Assembly (NCBI RefSeq): GCF_000237925.1
Contig: NC_031502.1
Coordinates: forward strand, 13,228,675 to 13,292,674
DNA from: Schistosoma mansoni
Lineage: Eukaryota; Platyhelminthes; Trematoda; Strigeidida; Schistosomatidae
DNA length: 64,000 nucleotides
Reading direction: 5' to 3'
A program made the position numbers and the translations under genes. Under the pieces are notes generated by a model that saw nothing but the letters and a program-made list of their open reading frames with translations, did not search any database and was not told the origin of the DNA. The first letter of the stretch is position 1. Every line of letters begins with the position of its first letter. This document shows positions 11,937 to 22,503 of this stretch, one piece after another.

Positions 11937-14900
11937 CTGAAAATTACAAACAGACCACTAATAAATAATAAATTTTATGGGGTTTTCTTTTTGCACAGAA
12001 AACTTCTAAGAAGCGACACAGAAGTAAAAATAACGAAAGTATGACTGATTTTAAAGTTTTCAGACTAAATATAGAAGTAATTTAGCCAACACAGTTGTTA
12101 ATATCATTTATAATCATTGGGACTGGTTTATATTCGTGTTTTAAACTTATTCATTAGGTACCCACTCAAGTACTATACTTAGGAAATATCATAGACAAGA
12201 ATTTAATGATACGGTTACGTAGGAAATGGTGAGCATACAATCAGTTGGTATGTTCTAAGTCAACTCTTAGAAGTCTCATACATATGTTCCTACGATTTAA
12301 ATCAAAAACAAAAAGTCTCAAAACAACGGAACGAAAAACACCTGGATTAACAATTGACATCGGTGAATTTCAGTTAATACCAATAGACTTTATATAAATA
12401 CTAAAGGCTTCTGCAGCAATAATTGTCTCATATTGATAACAAATTACTACCTGAATGGAATAAATTTAAAGAGCTAGAATCATGACTATACTTGACAAAC
12501 CGGATTGCATATAATAGTCCAAATCTGAAGGTTCATTGTTTAAATATTGATAGAAATGCATCTTAACTTTAAAGGCATTTAATCGAAAATTAACAGATAT
12601 CGCTTTATATATACACTTCTCTTCGTACACTTGTAAGTGACAAAAATAAGAAATTCATTAGAATAAAGTAGTTTTAGATCCAAATCAATTGAGGGCACTA
12701 TGATTGATTCGTGGTGGCAATGGATGACGGTCGCGCAGCATTGCGAATTCGCTGAAGTCACACCTGCAAACACTCAATATCCAACCCTATGATCTGAAGG
12801 TTAAGTGGTGGCTAAGAAGTCTGAAGGCAATATATTCTATTTTTAATAAGGTCCCCATAAGCGCTGTTAACGAGTGACATAATGTGGTGAGACAGTTTTC
12901 CAGTGCTCTTAGGACTTAAGTAGTTATCTGAATAAAGTCAAACGTATGACTGAGGTTTAACCTTCTGAAAAGCTTTATTTTTATTTTTCTCCACTTAACT
13001 TTGTAGATTATTTCCCATCTTAATATTATTAAAATGATTTGATGAGTTACTAGCATCTGTTAAGACATGAGGCTTGGTGACGAAGTATAACTCCGTATCC
13101 CATGTCATATGCCATTTTGTCTACCTAATTAAAACAGTTGTAGCAATGCTTCATCATCGGATGTTGTGACCATTGGATTATAGCGCCAACAAAGTGTTTG
13201 AGTTCCATTTATTCAAAGCATATAACTACCTCACTTCGTAAAAAAAGCTCCCCTGAAATTTTTATTATGACTGTTACGACCATACAGCTGGAACAGTGTA
13301 GGATGGAATGTAGAAAAACGTCTTTGGTTTATTATTCTATTAAGTTTGACACTCGGAGGACTACATACAGTATTTACAATAGTCAATCACTATTTAGTTT
13401 TAATTAGTCGTATGTGATAATGGAGTCTTACATATCAATTTAAGGTATTTTCAACTGTAGCAATTGGTGACACGAGTTCGAACTGCACAGAGAGGATCAC
13501 CTCATCAAAGACTGTATATAACTCATTTTAACAACTGTCAATTGGTACGAAACCCAATTCTGAGATTTTATTTATTTATTTATTTAAACACATATATATT
13601 GGTACAAGGGGGCACCGGCTATATATGCACCACACAAAATAATGAAAGTAGGAAGAGAAGGGATGAAAAGATAAAGCGGACTGAAATGTACAACCAGAAG
13701 ACTCTTTCAGTTAAGAAAGTTAGAACCACTCTTTATGAAGAAAGTAAAAAAAGGTTGCAGCAGGATCGCCACTGGCTTCTATTCTGAGCCATATCTGATA
13801 ACGTCTCTAGCCACTGTGTTGCACCATCTCTCGGACCCCAGCCAGCGAGTCGGGAAGGACCAACAGAAGCTAGCCCTTTGCAGCTTTCTTTCATACCACG
13901 ACACCATGTCATACACTGACGTCCTCTCCGCTTTTTCCAACCAGTCCCAGAGTCGGCAAATAATGCACGACGTGGAAGTCTCCGGGACGACATTCGTAAA
14001 ACATGTCCAAGCCACCGAAGTCGGTGTTTCAAGATGATGACACCAATTGAATTATCGTCTCGGCGCCCGAACACACGATGCCGAAGCTCTGCATTACTAA
14101 CATGGTGTTGCCACTGGATGTCAGCAATCCTTCGGAGACAACGATGATCGAACACAGAGAGTCGTCTAACATCCTCAACTCGGGGAGGCCAGGTTTCACA
14201 AGCATAGAGCAAAATTGCTCTCACCGATACGTTGTAGATCCGACCTTTTACAGCCAGACTAACATCACGAAGGCGCCAAAGATGGCCCAGATTGGCATAA
14301 GCCGCTCTGGCTTTCCTTATACGTGCATCAATCTCATCACTCACGCCACCACCAGCACTTATATAGCTACCTAGATACACGAACTTCTCAACTACTTCAA
14401 TCTGCTCACCATCCAGGGTGAGTACAGGATGAGAATCCTGCCAGTCTTGTAGGAGTACTTTGCACTTGGAGGGTGCAAAGCACATGCCGTACCTGCGGAC
14501 ACTGATTGCCAACTGATTAAGTGCGGATTGCATGCCTTGGGCATTATCGCACAGTAAGACAATATCATCCGCATACTCGAGGTCGAGAAGTCGTTCTCCA
14601 GGCAGCAGATCCACACCGCCATTACTTACACCCATCAGAGCTGTCTCCAGGATGTCGTCGATGGCAAAGTTGAAGAGGAATGGTGAGATTGGGCAACCCT
14701 GCCTAACCCCACTGCTCGAATAGAACAAGGGAGAAAGGTGGTTGTATGCCCTCAGTCTGCCTGAAGTGTTCGTATACAGGGCCTTTAAGATGTTAATGAA
14801 CTTCTCAGGCACACCCTTCTTCAATAGACAATCCCAGAGAACAGTCCTGTCCAACGAATCGAAGGCAGCCCTGATATCAAGAAACACTACGATTGTTGCC

Positions 14901-17900
14901 CTGCGATAAGTATGACGGTGTTCTAACATTTGGCGGAGGGTGAAGATGTGATCAATGCATCCTCGACCAGAACGAAAACCAGCCTGCTCCTCTCGAGTCA
15001 ATCGTTCTCGGGTTTTAAACAACCTACGAAGAATGACAGAAGCCAATAGTTTGGACGCAATCGGAAGTAGACTTATTCCCCGATAGTTGTTACAGGAACA
15101 ACGTGAACCCTTTTTAAAGATAGGTACGACTATTGACTCACTCCATGATGTTGGAACACTTTCTTCCTCCCAAACCTTTGCAAACAACATAGTCAATTCC
15201 TTAGTCAGAAAGTAACCATCTTTAAAAAGAGCCGGAGGTAAGTCATCTGGGCCAGGTGATTTGTAACGTTTCAAGAGTTGGAGTTCCTTGTGGACTTCAG
15301 CCTCATTTGGTGGATCGGTCGTCACCGGCCATGGGGGGCAGGACAAACTGGTTGATGTTGCCGGAGCAGCAGGCCAGTTGAAATGCCCTTAGAAAAATTC
15401 CGCCCATTGTCCATGACGTCGATAGATGTTAATGATCGGCATCCTGACATCCTCACAGATTGTTTCACTCACGCCAGACTTCTTGCTGCCAGTGGCTCGG
15501 ATGAGTTGGAAGAGCTTCCAGCAGTTACCAGATGCAGCTGCTGCTTCCATCTCATTAGCACGCTCCGACCACCAGGCTTCTCGTTCTCTATCTGTCGCTT
15601 CGAAAAGCTTGTTTCATGTGCGCTTATCTGGGGACTCTGTGGCATCTTCGTCTGGTCTTGCAGGCGTTGGTGTTGCACTAAGCGCTAGGGCTGAGGTAGC
15701 ACTAATCGATTGGATCCCCATTAACAGTCGGTTATGTGCTGTTAGATTAGAAAGTTCCATCAAAGTGAGAAGAAACCGGCGTGAGAAACGGTGTCTTTTC
15801 GTCATCTCCGCCTATGCCCCGACAGATTGCAGCCCGGATGCAATCAAGGATGAGTTTTACCACCAGTTAACAGTTCTTCTCCAGAAAGCGCGTTCGACAG
15901 ATATTGTAGTATTAGCCGGAGACTTGAATGCTCAGGTCGGGCGTCTAGGCACAGAAGAGAGTCGTTTAGGTGGTCGATGGGGACTTGTTGGTCGCAGGAC
16001 AGATAACTGGGACCGTTTGCTGCAACTGTGCACAGACCACAACCTGTTTCTGGCTAGCACTAACTTCCGGCACAGTCATCGCCGGTGTGCCACCTGGCGT
16101 CCTCCCTCTGCATCTGCAGCCTGGACTCAGATTGATCACATCGCGATCAGCTACCGCTGGCGTGGTTGTGTACAAGACTGCCGCTCCTTTTGGAGTACCT
16201 ATCTGGAGTCTGATCATGCCCTGGTCTGCGCCAATCTCACCTTCCTTTTCAGTGGCCGAAGGATTGACCACCACCAACGGATCGATGTTAGTAAACTGGC
16301 TGCAACTTCTGTTGCAAGTAAGTATCGAGCGGAGCTAGCCTCTAGGCTAGCTACCATCCCATCGAAAAGTATAGATGAGCATTGGTTGCATCTTCACAAC
16401 GCCATGAAAATGGCGAGTAAAGCCGCTTGCGGCTTCGCGAAACATCCCGCTTACAAGCACTGGGTTTCTTCTGGCTCCTTACAACTGATGGAAGCCCGTC
16501 GGTCTACTCCGGGTGACCGTGAGTTTGACCACAAACGAAGGCTATTACGTAATGAAAAATTGTTCAGTTACTTAGTTTCAAGTGATAAAAAGATTTTTTG
16601 GAAGGATAGTTACAAGTAGCAACCGAAATGAATATACGTCTTAACAAACAAAAAGTTAGTATGGATATGGTCACTTATTTGACTGATGGTATAGTTCTTC
16701 ATGAACACTGAGTGATATTTACTCTAACTAGTTCACGTTCTATTCATATGTAATCACTAGTTGCTTTTATAGCGAAATGCTTCAGCTAACATAGTAGTGA
16801 AGAAAATGACAGACTACAGATTAACAGAAGCCCGAAGTGCAGGGATACAATCAGTAATCCCCATAGTTCTAGTTCAACAGTGAGGTTAGGTAGGACTGTG
16901 CTATTTCGCCGATCATATACTGAAGGCAACTCTGAATGATGCATATAACTGTAGGTCTAAAGTGAACAAACGCTCAGGTGGGAAAGACCAATTTATTATT
17001 TAATGCAAAACTACAGTGTCTTCTTAAAATATGAAAACCATATATTAAATACTTCATTTTCACATCTTCCATCAACTGTTTCTTACAAACATCATCGTTC
17101 CTTCATTCTCATCGGTATTACAATTACTCTCTGTTTACATTCCCGCTCTCTTGTCAACCATCTCCTGCCAGGCATTCCACTTCTGACTGGTGTTACATGC
17201 TACTTGTATTTATCAACATAAATAGCATACGCCACACTCGTCTCATCTTTAGACGGTCGCTCATGCGGTTGTTCTGCGCGCCACCTTCTTTTTTGCTGAA
17301 GCCTGTGCCACGCTTCCCGTTAAAATGTCGAGTACGCCGATGCAATGACCTCCATAGAAATGTCGGCCAGCCGGCCGAGAACCTGGGACGTTTAACACCC
17401 TCTCCTCAGCCATCCGCCGAGTTATCTAAGTCCGGCGTCCGGACGTCCAACTCTTCCAATCCGTCGACAGCGACTGCTACAGTCAACATCGCCCTGCCAG
17501 AACACTCCACTCAACATCACCTTCCTGTGCCAGAGCACCCCAGGTAGCGCCTTTTCTCCCGGCGCCCTTAAATTTTCCTCCTCTCCGCCTGTCCTTTGAC
17601 AGCGACACAAAATGCAGTGGATGAACACTCAGATGGGGAAGACCAACTTGTTATTACATACAAAAGTACAGTGTATTTTCATCAAATATGAAAACCATAC
17701 ATCTTCCATCAGTTGTCATTTATACTCTTCACGATTCTTCCAATTCTGCTTTTATCCCAATTCCTTTCTGTTTCCATTTATTTTCAGTTTAATCTCAATT
17801 CTTTTTTTGACAGGCATTCCACTTCTGATTGGTGTTATATACTTCTGATATCTGTCAATGTAAGTGGCATACGCCATAGATTACTATTTTTAGTTGTCTT

Positions 17901-20141
17901 GTCTGTATTCGGATGGTACTGTCTTACTGAACAATGATACACAAACAAATCAAATTGCACTAAATCAGTTGGCATTCAGTTTAGGCGGGTTATGTACTTT
18001 GAACCTTCAAAATGCAAATTACTTATCTGAGATTAGTGGGAACCGAAGTTTTCATTCATCTTTTCCAATGAGACTGGAAACTGTAGAAAGGTTCATATGT
18101 TTCGGTAGCTGTGTGACCGGATTGGTTGATTCCAGTGACAAGTTATTCGTAAATCCTTAACAATTTGTTTAAAGATAGTGATGATGAATGGCATAACCTT
18201 TTCGAAACACTTGATGAACTGAACATGTTTTACAAACGCCATCCTAGAAGCCTCCATACTAAGAGCAATGTATAAACCCTGGAATTAGTTGGATAGCAGC
18301 AAGTATATGACATAGTACCATTATATGAAAGCAATCTATGTACGAGTGATATTTCCCAGTTTATCACGGTTCTTTGAATAGTGTTCTAAATAATCAGAAA
18401 GTCAGTGGCTTGAGACGGTATCAGATATAGTTTTGAAGAGAACCAAATAGCGCTAACGCATTAGGTTTTCGGTACATTTCTCGTAAACGTAAGGTAAACC
18501 TTTTTAAATGGATTAAACATATTAACACTGCTTTTCAATGAATACCTGTTTACAAATATCATTATAATAATTGAGTGGATGCAAATCGACCTTTAAAACC
18601 TACATATTGTTATAAAACAAACAAATGTGTGCACAAATAAATATGCACTGGTTTATTTGTTTGTTAATTTATTGCTAATTTTTAGGGGGAGTAGGGTAGA
18701 TGAAGAGAACCAAAAGTGCTGTAAAATGAATAAAGATGGATTTGCATGTAAGGACACATGAATATAATAGCGAATATACAAGAACAGGCTCCAATTAATA
18801 GAAAATTATGCCCGACATAACTCACTTTACTTGAAACACAATCACGTAGCAGGAGTGCTTTTACCCCGTATATTGTTTGATGACGATGATAATCGATCAG
18901 GGCATTAATTGAGTCGAATTTATTCGTCCAGATGTAATACTTACCCTTTGGATCGAAAAATATACGGAAGTGCAAAACCGACGAACCTTCTCTGTAGGAT
19001 GCATAAAAATGAAATATATTAACTATTTTGAAGAAATACGATGCAACGTACCGTTGGATGCCTAAATGACGTATTAGGTACACAGATACAATAGTAACTA
19101 TGACGATTAATTGTTGGGAATGTTGGATCCTTAACATCAATATTTTTAGCAAATGATATGACAGATTAAGATTTCCGCTGTCTCGAAGAGCCATGATACA
19201 TAATCTCTAATAATGGTAGTAGTTATGTAAAAATCTAGTTCGTGATTCCTTCTAACCTGTTTTGGAAATTTCGATTTGACAAACTACCAGTAAACGGAAT
19301 GCAGTTCTATATAGTAGTCAGACAGTTTAGACTGTTATACTCTGAAACACAAGACGAAAACAACAAAACGGACGCTTTTTATTAACTAATTGGCTAGATA
19401 CACATTTACGTACTTTGGTTTGAGTCACACATAAAGTGTGAGGGTTAGTGATACTACCCCGTTTCCAGGGGTTCGAATCAGACTTAATTACTGAAAGTCG
19501 AAAGCCTTAATCACTGAGTATTCGCTGACCAAAAAAGGAAGGACAGGATGAACAAGCATAAGATCTAAATATAATAACTTTTAGATCGCAGAGAAACGAG
19601 CAAACAAACCCTAGAGATATATTTTCAGCAATGTTGCTTGTTATATATATATATATATCCAGGAAGAATACATTTTTCTCCACAATTAAGACAAACAATT
19701 TTGACACGACTTCGTCTGCGTAAATTTATTCGGACTTACCATTAGTCTAATCATTATGAAACGTCGATACGAGTAATAGTACACAGCGATTATTTTTTAA
19801 AAATTTCCATGGTCATAAATTTAGTAGTTTATATATCTTACTTGCCTTAAATTTTATACACTGTTCTTTAGTCAGTTTCACAAAACGTGATTATTAGAAA
19901 ACCTAGATTCTGAATTTTTCTTTAGAATCTGTGCGCTGTGCTACTGCTTTGCCTGTTGAACATGAAATGTTGACAGAAGGGAGAAAAACCTTCGTACAAT
20001 TCGGCTGTGATACATTTTAGCTTTGAAACTAAAGAGAGTTATTTTGAACAAACGTTTCGCAAAGCATCTATGAAATTGACCGTCCCATAGTTTGAGAACG
20101 ATTTTCTGATGACTTGCTAGAAGTCACCAAAACAATCGGTA

Positions 20142-20175
<34 letters not shown>

Positions 20176-20507
20176 TTAACTTACTTAACCGAGATACTGA
20201 ACTGACCAGGATCATTTTCGCTTTGCCGTAAAATAAATGCTCCATCAGGTTGTACGTCCCGGTTCGTATCCGGATCAGTTTCTAAAAGTCTGGCCTCTGC
20301 CTCTCGCCGACTACACCTGGGTATGTACCATGGATGAGGATACAAAGAAATATAGTTTGCAGGTACCATGCCTTCTTGGTTCCCTAGCCGGGCTTTATAC
20401 CAATTCGGATCCTCTTCCATACCAACAATATATAAAGTACTACCTTTTTCAAACCCAAGTTCGTCAGGTTCAGTAGGAGTAAATGGATAGTTAGCAACAG
20501 CTTCCAT
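11472..20507 (-). CDS. GRB2: GRB2/drk/sem-5 adaptor protein, complete three-exon gene
   Basis: Cytoplasmic adaptor that couples phosphotyrosines on receptor tyrosine kinases (SH2) to proline-rich partners such as SOS (SH3), feeding Ras-MAPK signalling. Exons on the minus strand are 20507-20185, 18991-18826 and 11936-11472, with GT-AG introns of about 1.2 and 6.9 kb; the joined frame gives about 317 residues. Residues 1-58 form the N-terminal SH3 (MEAVANYPF...DPNWYKA...VPANYI, Trp36 as in human). The SH2 runs from Trp60; Arg94 in FILRQSE is the phosphotyrosine-binding Arg. The C-terminal SH3 is at about 227-287 (CVAKFDF...NWWFAEL...IPANYVKLL). It is odd in being about 100 residues longer than the 217-residue human protein: the SH2-to-SH3 linker is about 60 residues instead of fewer than ten, and a 30-residue tail follows. 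Intron 2 carries a LINE with an inverted 5' part. A GADS-like relative is possible but less likely. Confidence 0.93.
11937..13559. other. GRB2 intron 2, 3' part
   Basis: No exon is seen. The sequence is AT-rich with scattered short stretches that resemble schistosome dispersed repeats (for example around 13130-13200 and 13460-13500), none clear enough to name. Confidence 0.4.
13733..15346 (-). CDS. RTE-A copy 1 reverse transcriptase
   Basis: An open frame of 537 codons encoding a non-LTR reverse transcriptase that would copy element RNA at the target site. Core motifs are all present: KSPGPDDLPPALFK near residue 30, FLDIRAAFDS with Asp157 (motif A), GVRQGCPISPFLFN from 213 (motif B), and YADD at 258-261 (motif C). 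The C-terminal domain has the LKHRLRWLGHVLRM block typical of RTE-clade and related proteins. The displayed start is only where the frame opens; in a complete element this domain would follow the endonuclease. A TAA about 45 codons upstream in the same frame is also present in copy 2. Confidence 0.92.
   Translation of the reverse strand: MSCPPWPVTTDPPNEAEVHKELQLLKRYKSPGPDDLPPALFKDGYFLTKELTMLFAKVWEEESVPTSWSESIVVPIFKKGSRCSCNNYRGISLLPIASKLLASVILRRLFKTRERLTREEQAGFRSGRGCIDHIFTLRQMLEHRHTYRRATIVVFLDIRAAFDSLDRTVLWDCLLKKGVPEKFINILKALYTNTSGRLRAYNHLSPLFYSSSGVRQGCPISPFLFNFAIDDILETALMGVSNGGVDLLPGERLLDLEYADDIVLLCDNAQGMQSALNQLAISVRRYGMCFAPSKCKVLLQDWQDSHPVLTLDGEQIEVVEKFVYLGSYISAGGGVSDEIDARIRKARAAYANLGHLWRLRDVSLAVKGRIYNVSVRAILLYACETWPPRVEDVRRLSVFDHRCLRRIADIQWQHHVSNAELRHRVFGRRDDNSIGVIILKHRLRWLGHVLRMSSRRLPRRALFADSGTGWKKRRGRQCMTWCRGMKESCKGLASVGPSRLAGWGPRDGATQWLETLSDMAQNRSQWRSCCNLFLLSS
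15584..16550 (+). CDS. RTE-A copy 1 endonuclease and linker, inverted, 5'-truncated
   Basis: An apurinic/apyrimidinic-type endonuclease fragment that would nick the target DNA. In plus orientation it reads SVASKSLFHVRLSGDS, then YAPTDCSPD, LAGDLNAQVGRL, TQIDHIAIS and SDHALV, the catalytic blocks of LINE endonucleases. It continues into the linker (EHWLHLHNAMKMASKAACGF...REFDHKRRLLR), which copy 2 partly lacks. The N-terminal block with the SET(R/H) Glu is missing because the segment begins inside the domain. The open frame carries on past 16550 only into flanking DNA. Confidence 0.9.
16551..16982. other. GRB2 intron 2 DNA without recognisable features
   Basis: AT-rich sequence with no open frame or repeat that I can name. 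Confidence 0.4.
16983..17233 (+). repeat. Left copy of a diverged ~240-bp direct repeat
   Basis: Shared landmarks with 17635-17875, in the same order, are GGGAAAGACCAA, a CTACAGTGT / GTACAGTGT block, ATATGAAAACCATA, CATCTTCCATCA, CAGGCATTCCACTTCTGA and GCATACGCCA. The two copies differ at many positions and by small indels, so the duplication is old. The function is unknown. Confidence 0.75.
17234..17634. other. GC-rich segment between the two direct repeats
   Basis: About 400 bp with markedly higher G+C than the intron around it and Pro/Ser/Thr-rich open frames on the plus strand. No family is recognised. Its placement between two direct repeats suggests an inserted element whose ends are those repeats, or a LINE 5' region. 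Confidence 0.5.
17635..17875 (+). repeat. Right copy of the ~240-bp direct repeat
   Basis: Partner of 16983-17233 in the same orientation. It runs directly into the RT remnant at 17890. Confidence 0.75.
17890..18170 (+). mobile_element. Old RTE-A reverse-transcriptase remnant
   Basis: The plus-strand reading SDGTVLLNNDTQTNQIALNQLAFSLGG...LETVERFICFGSCVTG aligns with ADDIVLLCDNAQGMQSALNQLAISVRR...IEVVEKFVYLGSYISAG of the intact RT (motif C onward). Several frames are involved. Orientation is opposite to LINE copy 1 in the same intron, so it is an independent, older insertion. Confidence 0.75.
18171..18825. other. GRB2 intron 2, 5' part
   Basis: AT-rich and featureless apart from the exon 2 donor at its right end. 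Confidence 0.4.
18826..18991 (-). CDS. GRB2: GRB2 exon 2: second half of SH2
   Basis: The acceptor CTACAG precedes 18991 and the donor GTGAGT starts at 18825; phase 2 in, phase 0 out. Translation gives VLHFRIFFDPKGKYYIWTNKFDSINALIDYHRHQTIYGVKALLLRD, matching [45 protein letters not shown] of human GRB2. Only this donor keeps the frame into exon 3; the nearby GTAAAG would not. Confidence 0.93.
18992..20184. other. GRB2 intron 1
   Basis: AT-rich intron. A short tRNA-like stretch near 19436-19500 (GTGAGGGTTAGTGATACT, then GGTTCGAATC) resembles A and B boxes of a SINE but is too degraded to assign. Short (TA)n tracts occur at about 19643-19660 and at 20143-20173. Confidence 0.5.
20143..20173. 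repeat. (TA)n microsatellite beside the GRB2 exon 1 donor
   Basis: An uninterrupted TA dinucleotide run of about 31 bases that ends 11 bases inside intron 1, next to the splice donor. Confidence 0.95.
20185..20507 (-). CDS. GRB2: GRB2 exon 1: N-terminal SH3 and first half of SH2
   Basis: The ATG at 20507 opens MEAVANYPF, matching human MEAIAKYDF, so the start is secure. The exon ends ...QFSISV plus two bases of a Lys codon, followed by the donor GTAAGTT at 20184. The donor is 11 bases from a (TA)n tract. Relative to human there are about eight extra residues between the SH2 start and the FLVR-type motif. Confidence 0.95.
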
Positions 20508-21254
20508 TAGTCTCTAGTATTTTCTCGTAGCTTATTAAAACTGGAACACAAAAGCGCAGACAAAAGTCGTTTAAAGTAAATTAATAATATCGTTAAAAGT
20601 ATAAATGAATGAAATGGAAAACCTAATCGTGAAGTAGAGCATAATACCCTAGCTAGCGATGATACAACTACTAAAAAATTCTTTTAGATTAACAGAGATA
20701 TAATGTTTTACTGATCTTGAGAAAATGATCTGGACAATAATCATGCAAACAACGATCACCAGATGATGAAGTACAACTGAATTCATGCGGCCGCATGAGA
20801 ATTTTATTGCAAGGTTGATCATTTTCTGAGTGATAGGTTTACACCATTGTCATATGCTTCCTTCAGAGTATCACTTATAGTAGATTCAAAAAAAAGTCTG
20901 ATACATCGAATAATTTTGACTAAATTCACGGCTAGTCTGGAACAAGTGAGTGGTAGTAGCATGCGGCTACTATCATGTGTATGATTCATTGAAATGTTCA
21001 TGAAATCTTAATAGACATTCTCTTATGTTATGATAATTTGCATCTGAGATACGGATGTAGCAATTGGTATCAATGTCATGTCACGCAATTATGAAGAGTA
21101 GACATGGGGTTTGATCGCTGACAAGGTAGCGTGTGAACAACTAGTGAGGTACAAATGAGAAGACTGTCCGTTAGTTTCTAGCCATTTTTCTCATGTTATT
21201 AAGCATTTTGTTTGGCAAAATCGATTATTGAATGGTTCTCCAAAACCAAACTTG
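20508..21254. other. Upstream of GRB2: 5' UTR/promoter region
   Basis: Contains whatever 5' UTR and promoter GRB2 has on the minus strand. I can recognise no TATA-type element with confidence. No other gene is visible. Confidence 0.4.
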
Positions 21255-22470
21255 GTGTTTTACGGAATATTTATTCAAACACATAAACATTGGTACATGA
21301 AATTATTTTATGGAAACAAATTAGCACCTTGACAGGATAGTTGGGCCTGGATATCCAGATGACCAAATATTTATTCTTTAGAATCCTGTAATGCCAGACA
21401 AGTCAGCTGAAGAGTTGTAGGCCTAGAAGCACTAAAATTGAAATCTGGTGGTGACGTGGTACTGGCAGTGATACTATGGAGTGAATACAACAAGGTATTT
21501 TCATTAGAAATTTAGCATTCCCGATGCCTCCTTCTCATGGAGGAAAGGTGGATAGAATTGAAACAAATTAGCACACCTTAATTACCCCAGTCGATTTACA
21601 TTGCCAGCATTAAGGTTGGAAAATCACGCAGCTAAAATGCTCAAAACTATTCATAAGAGCAGTGGTTATGCTGTTAGGTCGTCAAGACAAGCCCCAGCCG
21701 AGTTTCTTAACTAGATCTCCCGAGATGGCGATTTTTATCATATCGTGGGTAACCGGTAGACGAGAACTCCCCACATACTTCTAATAGCACTCATGTTAAT
21801 CTAGTTCTTAGAAAAATTCCTGTTTACTTTCTAACATTTCTTCGATCTCCATCACTAATCTTACTCGCCTGTCTTCAACCTCTTCCATACGTGCTATTCC
21901 AACTCATCTGGAAATGAGCTTCCACTAACATATTGGAGCTTCCAATATCCGGACAAGTCGAATTAAGCAACAGGTTTCATTAAATATCGCCCAGGAGGCA
22001 TGCGTTGCGATGTTTATTGCCCACAAAAAAACGCATACAGGATTCTAGGCTGGTAATCAAATTGACTTCACTTAATCAGAATGGAGAGCTAACGTGAATT
22101 ACTGTTTTCGGACCTGACTAGTTTTTTATAGACCCCCAGCATTGTAGTACCACTAATTTTGAGAACAGAACAGGCAACCCGTCTGCGAATACCCATAACT
22201 GTTGATAAGCTGTCAAACTAAATGGCACGGTAATAAACTCAGAAAGCTAAAGATACACGTTTTCTTTTCGTCGTTTATGACTATACACCCAATGATTGCG
22301 AAATGGACGGAGTAGAAAGTGATTTCTATCAGAAGCGTCCTGATTTACTTCAGAAAACTAGTAGCTTGCACGTAGCTGGTTTTAATGCGCTAAAACATGT
22401 TAGCCAACTATTCCTGGGGATGTCAGGATCTTGATCTACTCTCCTATCAGGAGACTAAAACGATGGGCAG
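21255..22470 (+). mobile_element. Ancient RTE-A type LINE remnant: 5' region plus endonuclease
   Basis: The block at 21380-21560 resembles 22860-23030 (the LINE 5' region inserted in copy 3), sharing landmarks such as ATGCCAG-CA-GTC-G-TGAAGAG and GATGCCTCCTT. Further on, plus-strand 22260-22400 reads YDYTPNDCEMDGVESDFYQK...DLLQKTSSLHVAGFNALKHV, matching SAYAPTDCSPDAIKDEFYHQLTVLLQKARSTDIVVLAGDLNAQV. It is heavily diverged. It begins at about 21255 with a segment like the LINE 3' tail in the opposite orientation (TTTATTCAAACACATAAACATTGGTACA), so at least two insertions are stacked here. Confidence 0.65.
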
Positions 22471-22503
22471 AACGGTATGAAGGACAATACAGCTGGTCTT
22501 CAG

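Larger units (their letters stand above)
13560..16550 (-). mobile_element. RTE-type LINE (RTE-A) copy 1 with inverted 5' segment
   Basis: The element inserted in minus orientation into GRB2 intron 2. Its 3' end, at 13560-13620, has a tail of TAAA-type repeats read on the minus strand. From there up to about 15583 the RT half is in minus orientation. At 15581-15583 (TCG) it switches, and 15584-16550 is the endonuclease half in plus orientation, equivalent to 35710-36520 of copy 2. About 31 bases of the element (36521-36551 in copy 2) are missing between the two halves, and the outer end of the inverted piece joins the flank at about 16550. This arrangement is the twin-priming 5' inversion known from L1. 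No clear target duplication is seen. The RT half is nearly identical to copy 2, so the insertion is recent. Confidence 0.93.

Noticed and set aside
14078-14374. Plus-strand open frames over the LINE RT (13735-14723)
   Set aside because: They are antisense shadows of the minus-strand RT frame; the same shadows appear opposite the 36.8-38.4 kb RT.
15966-16338. Alternative frames across the endonuclease (both strands)
   Set aside because: Shadows of the LINE endonuclease frame; identical ones occur at 36092-36506.
17197-17547. Pro/Ser-rich ORF of 116 codons
   Set aside because: Explained by the GC-rich segment between direct repeats; no domain or splice context.
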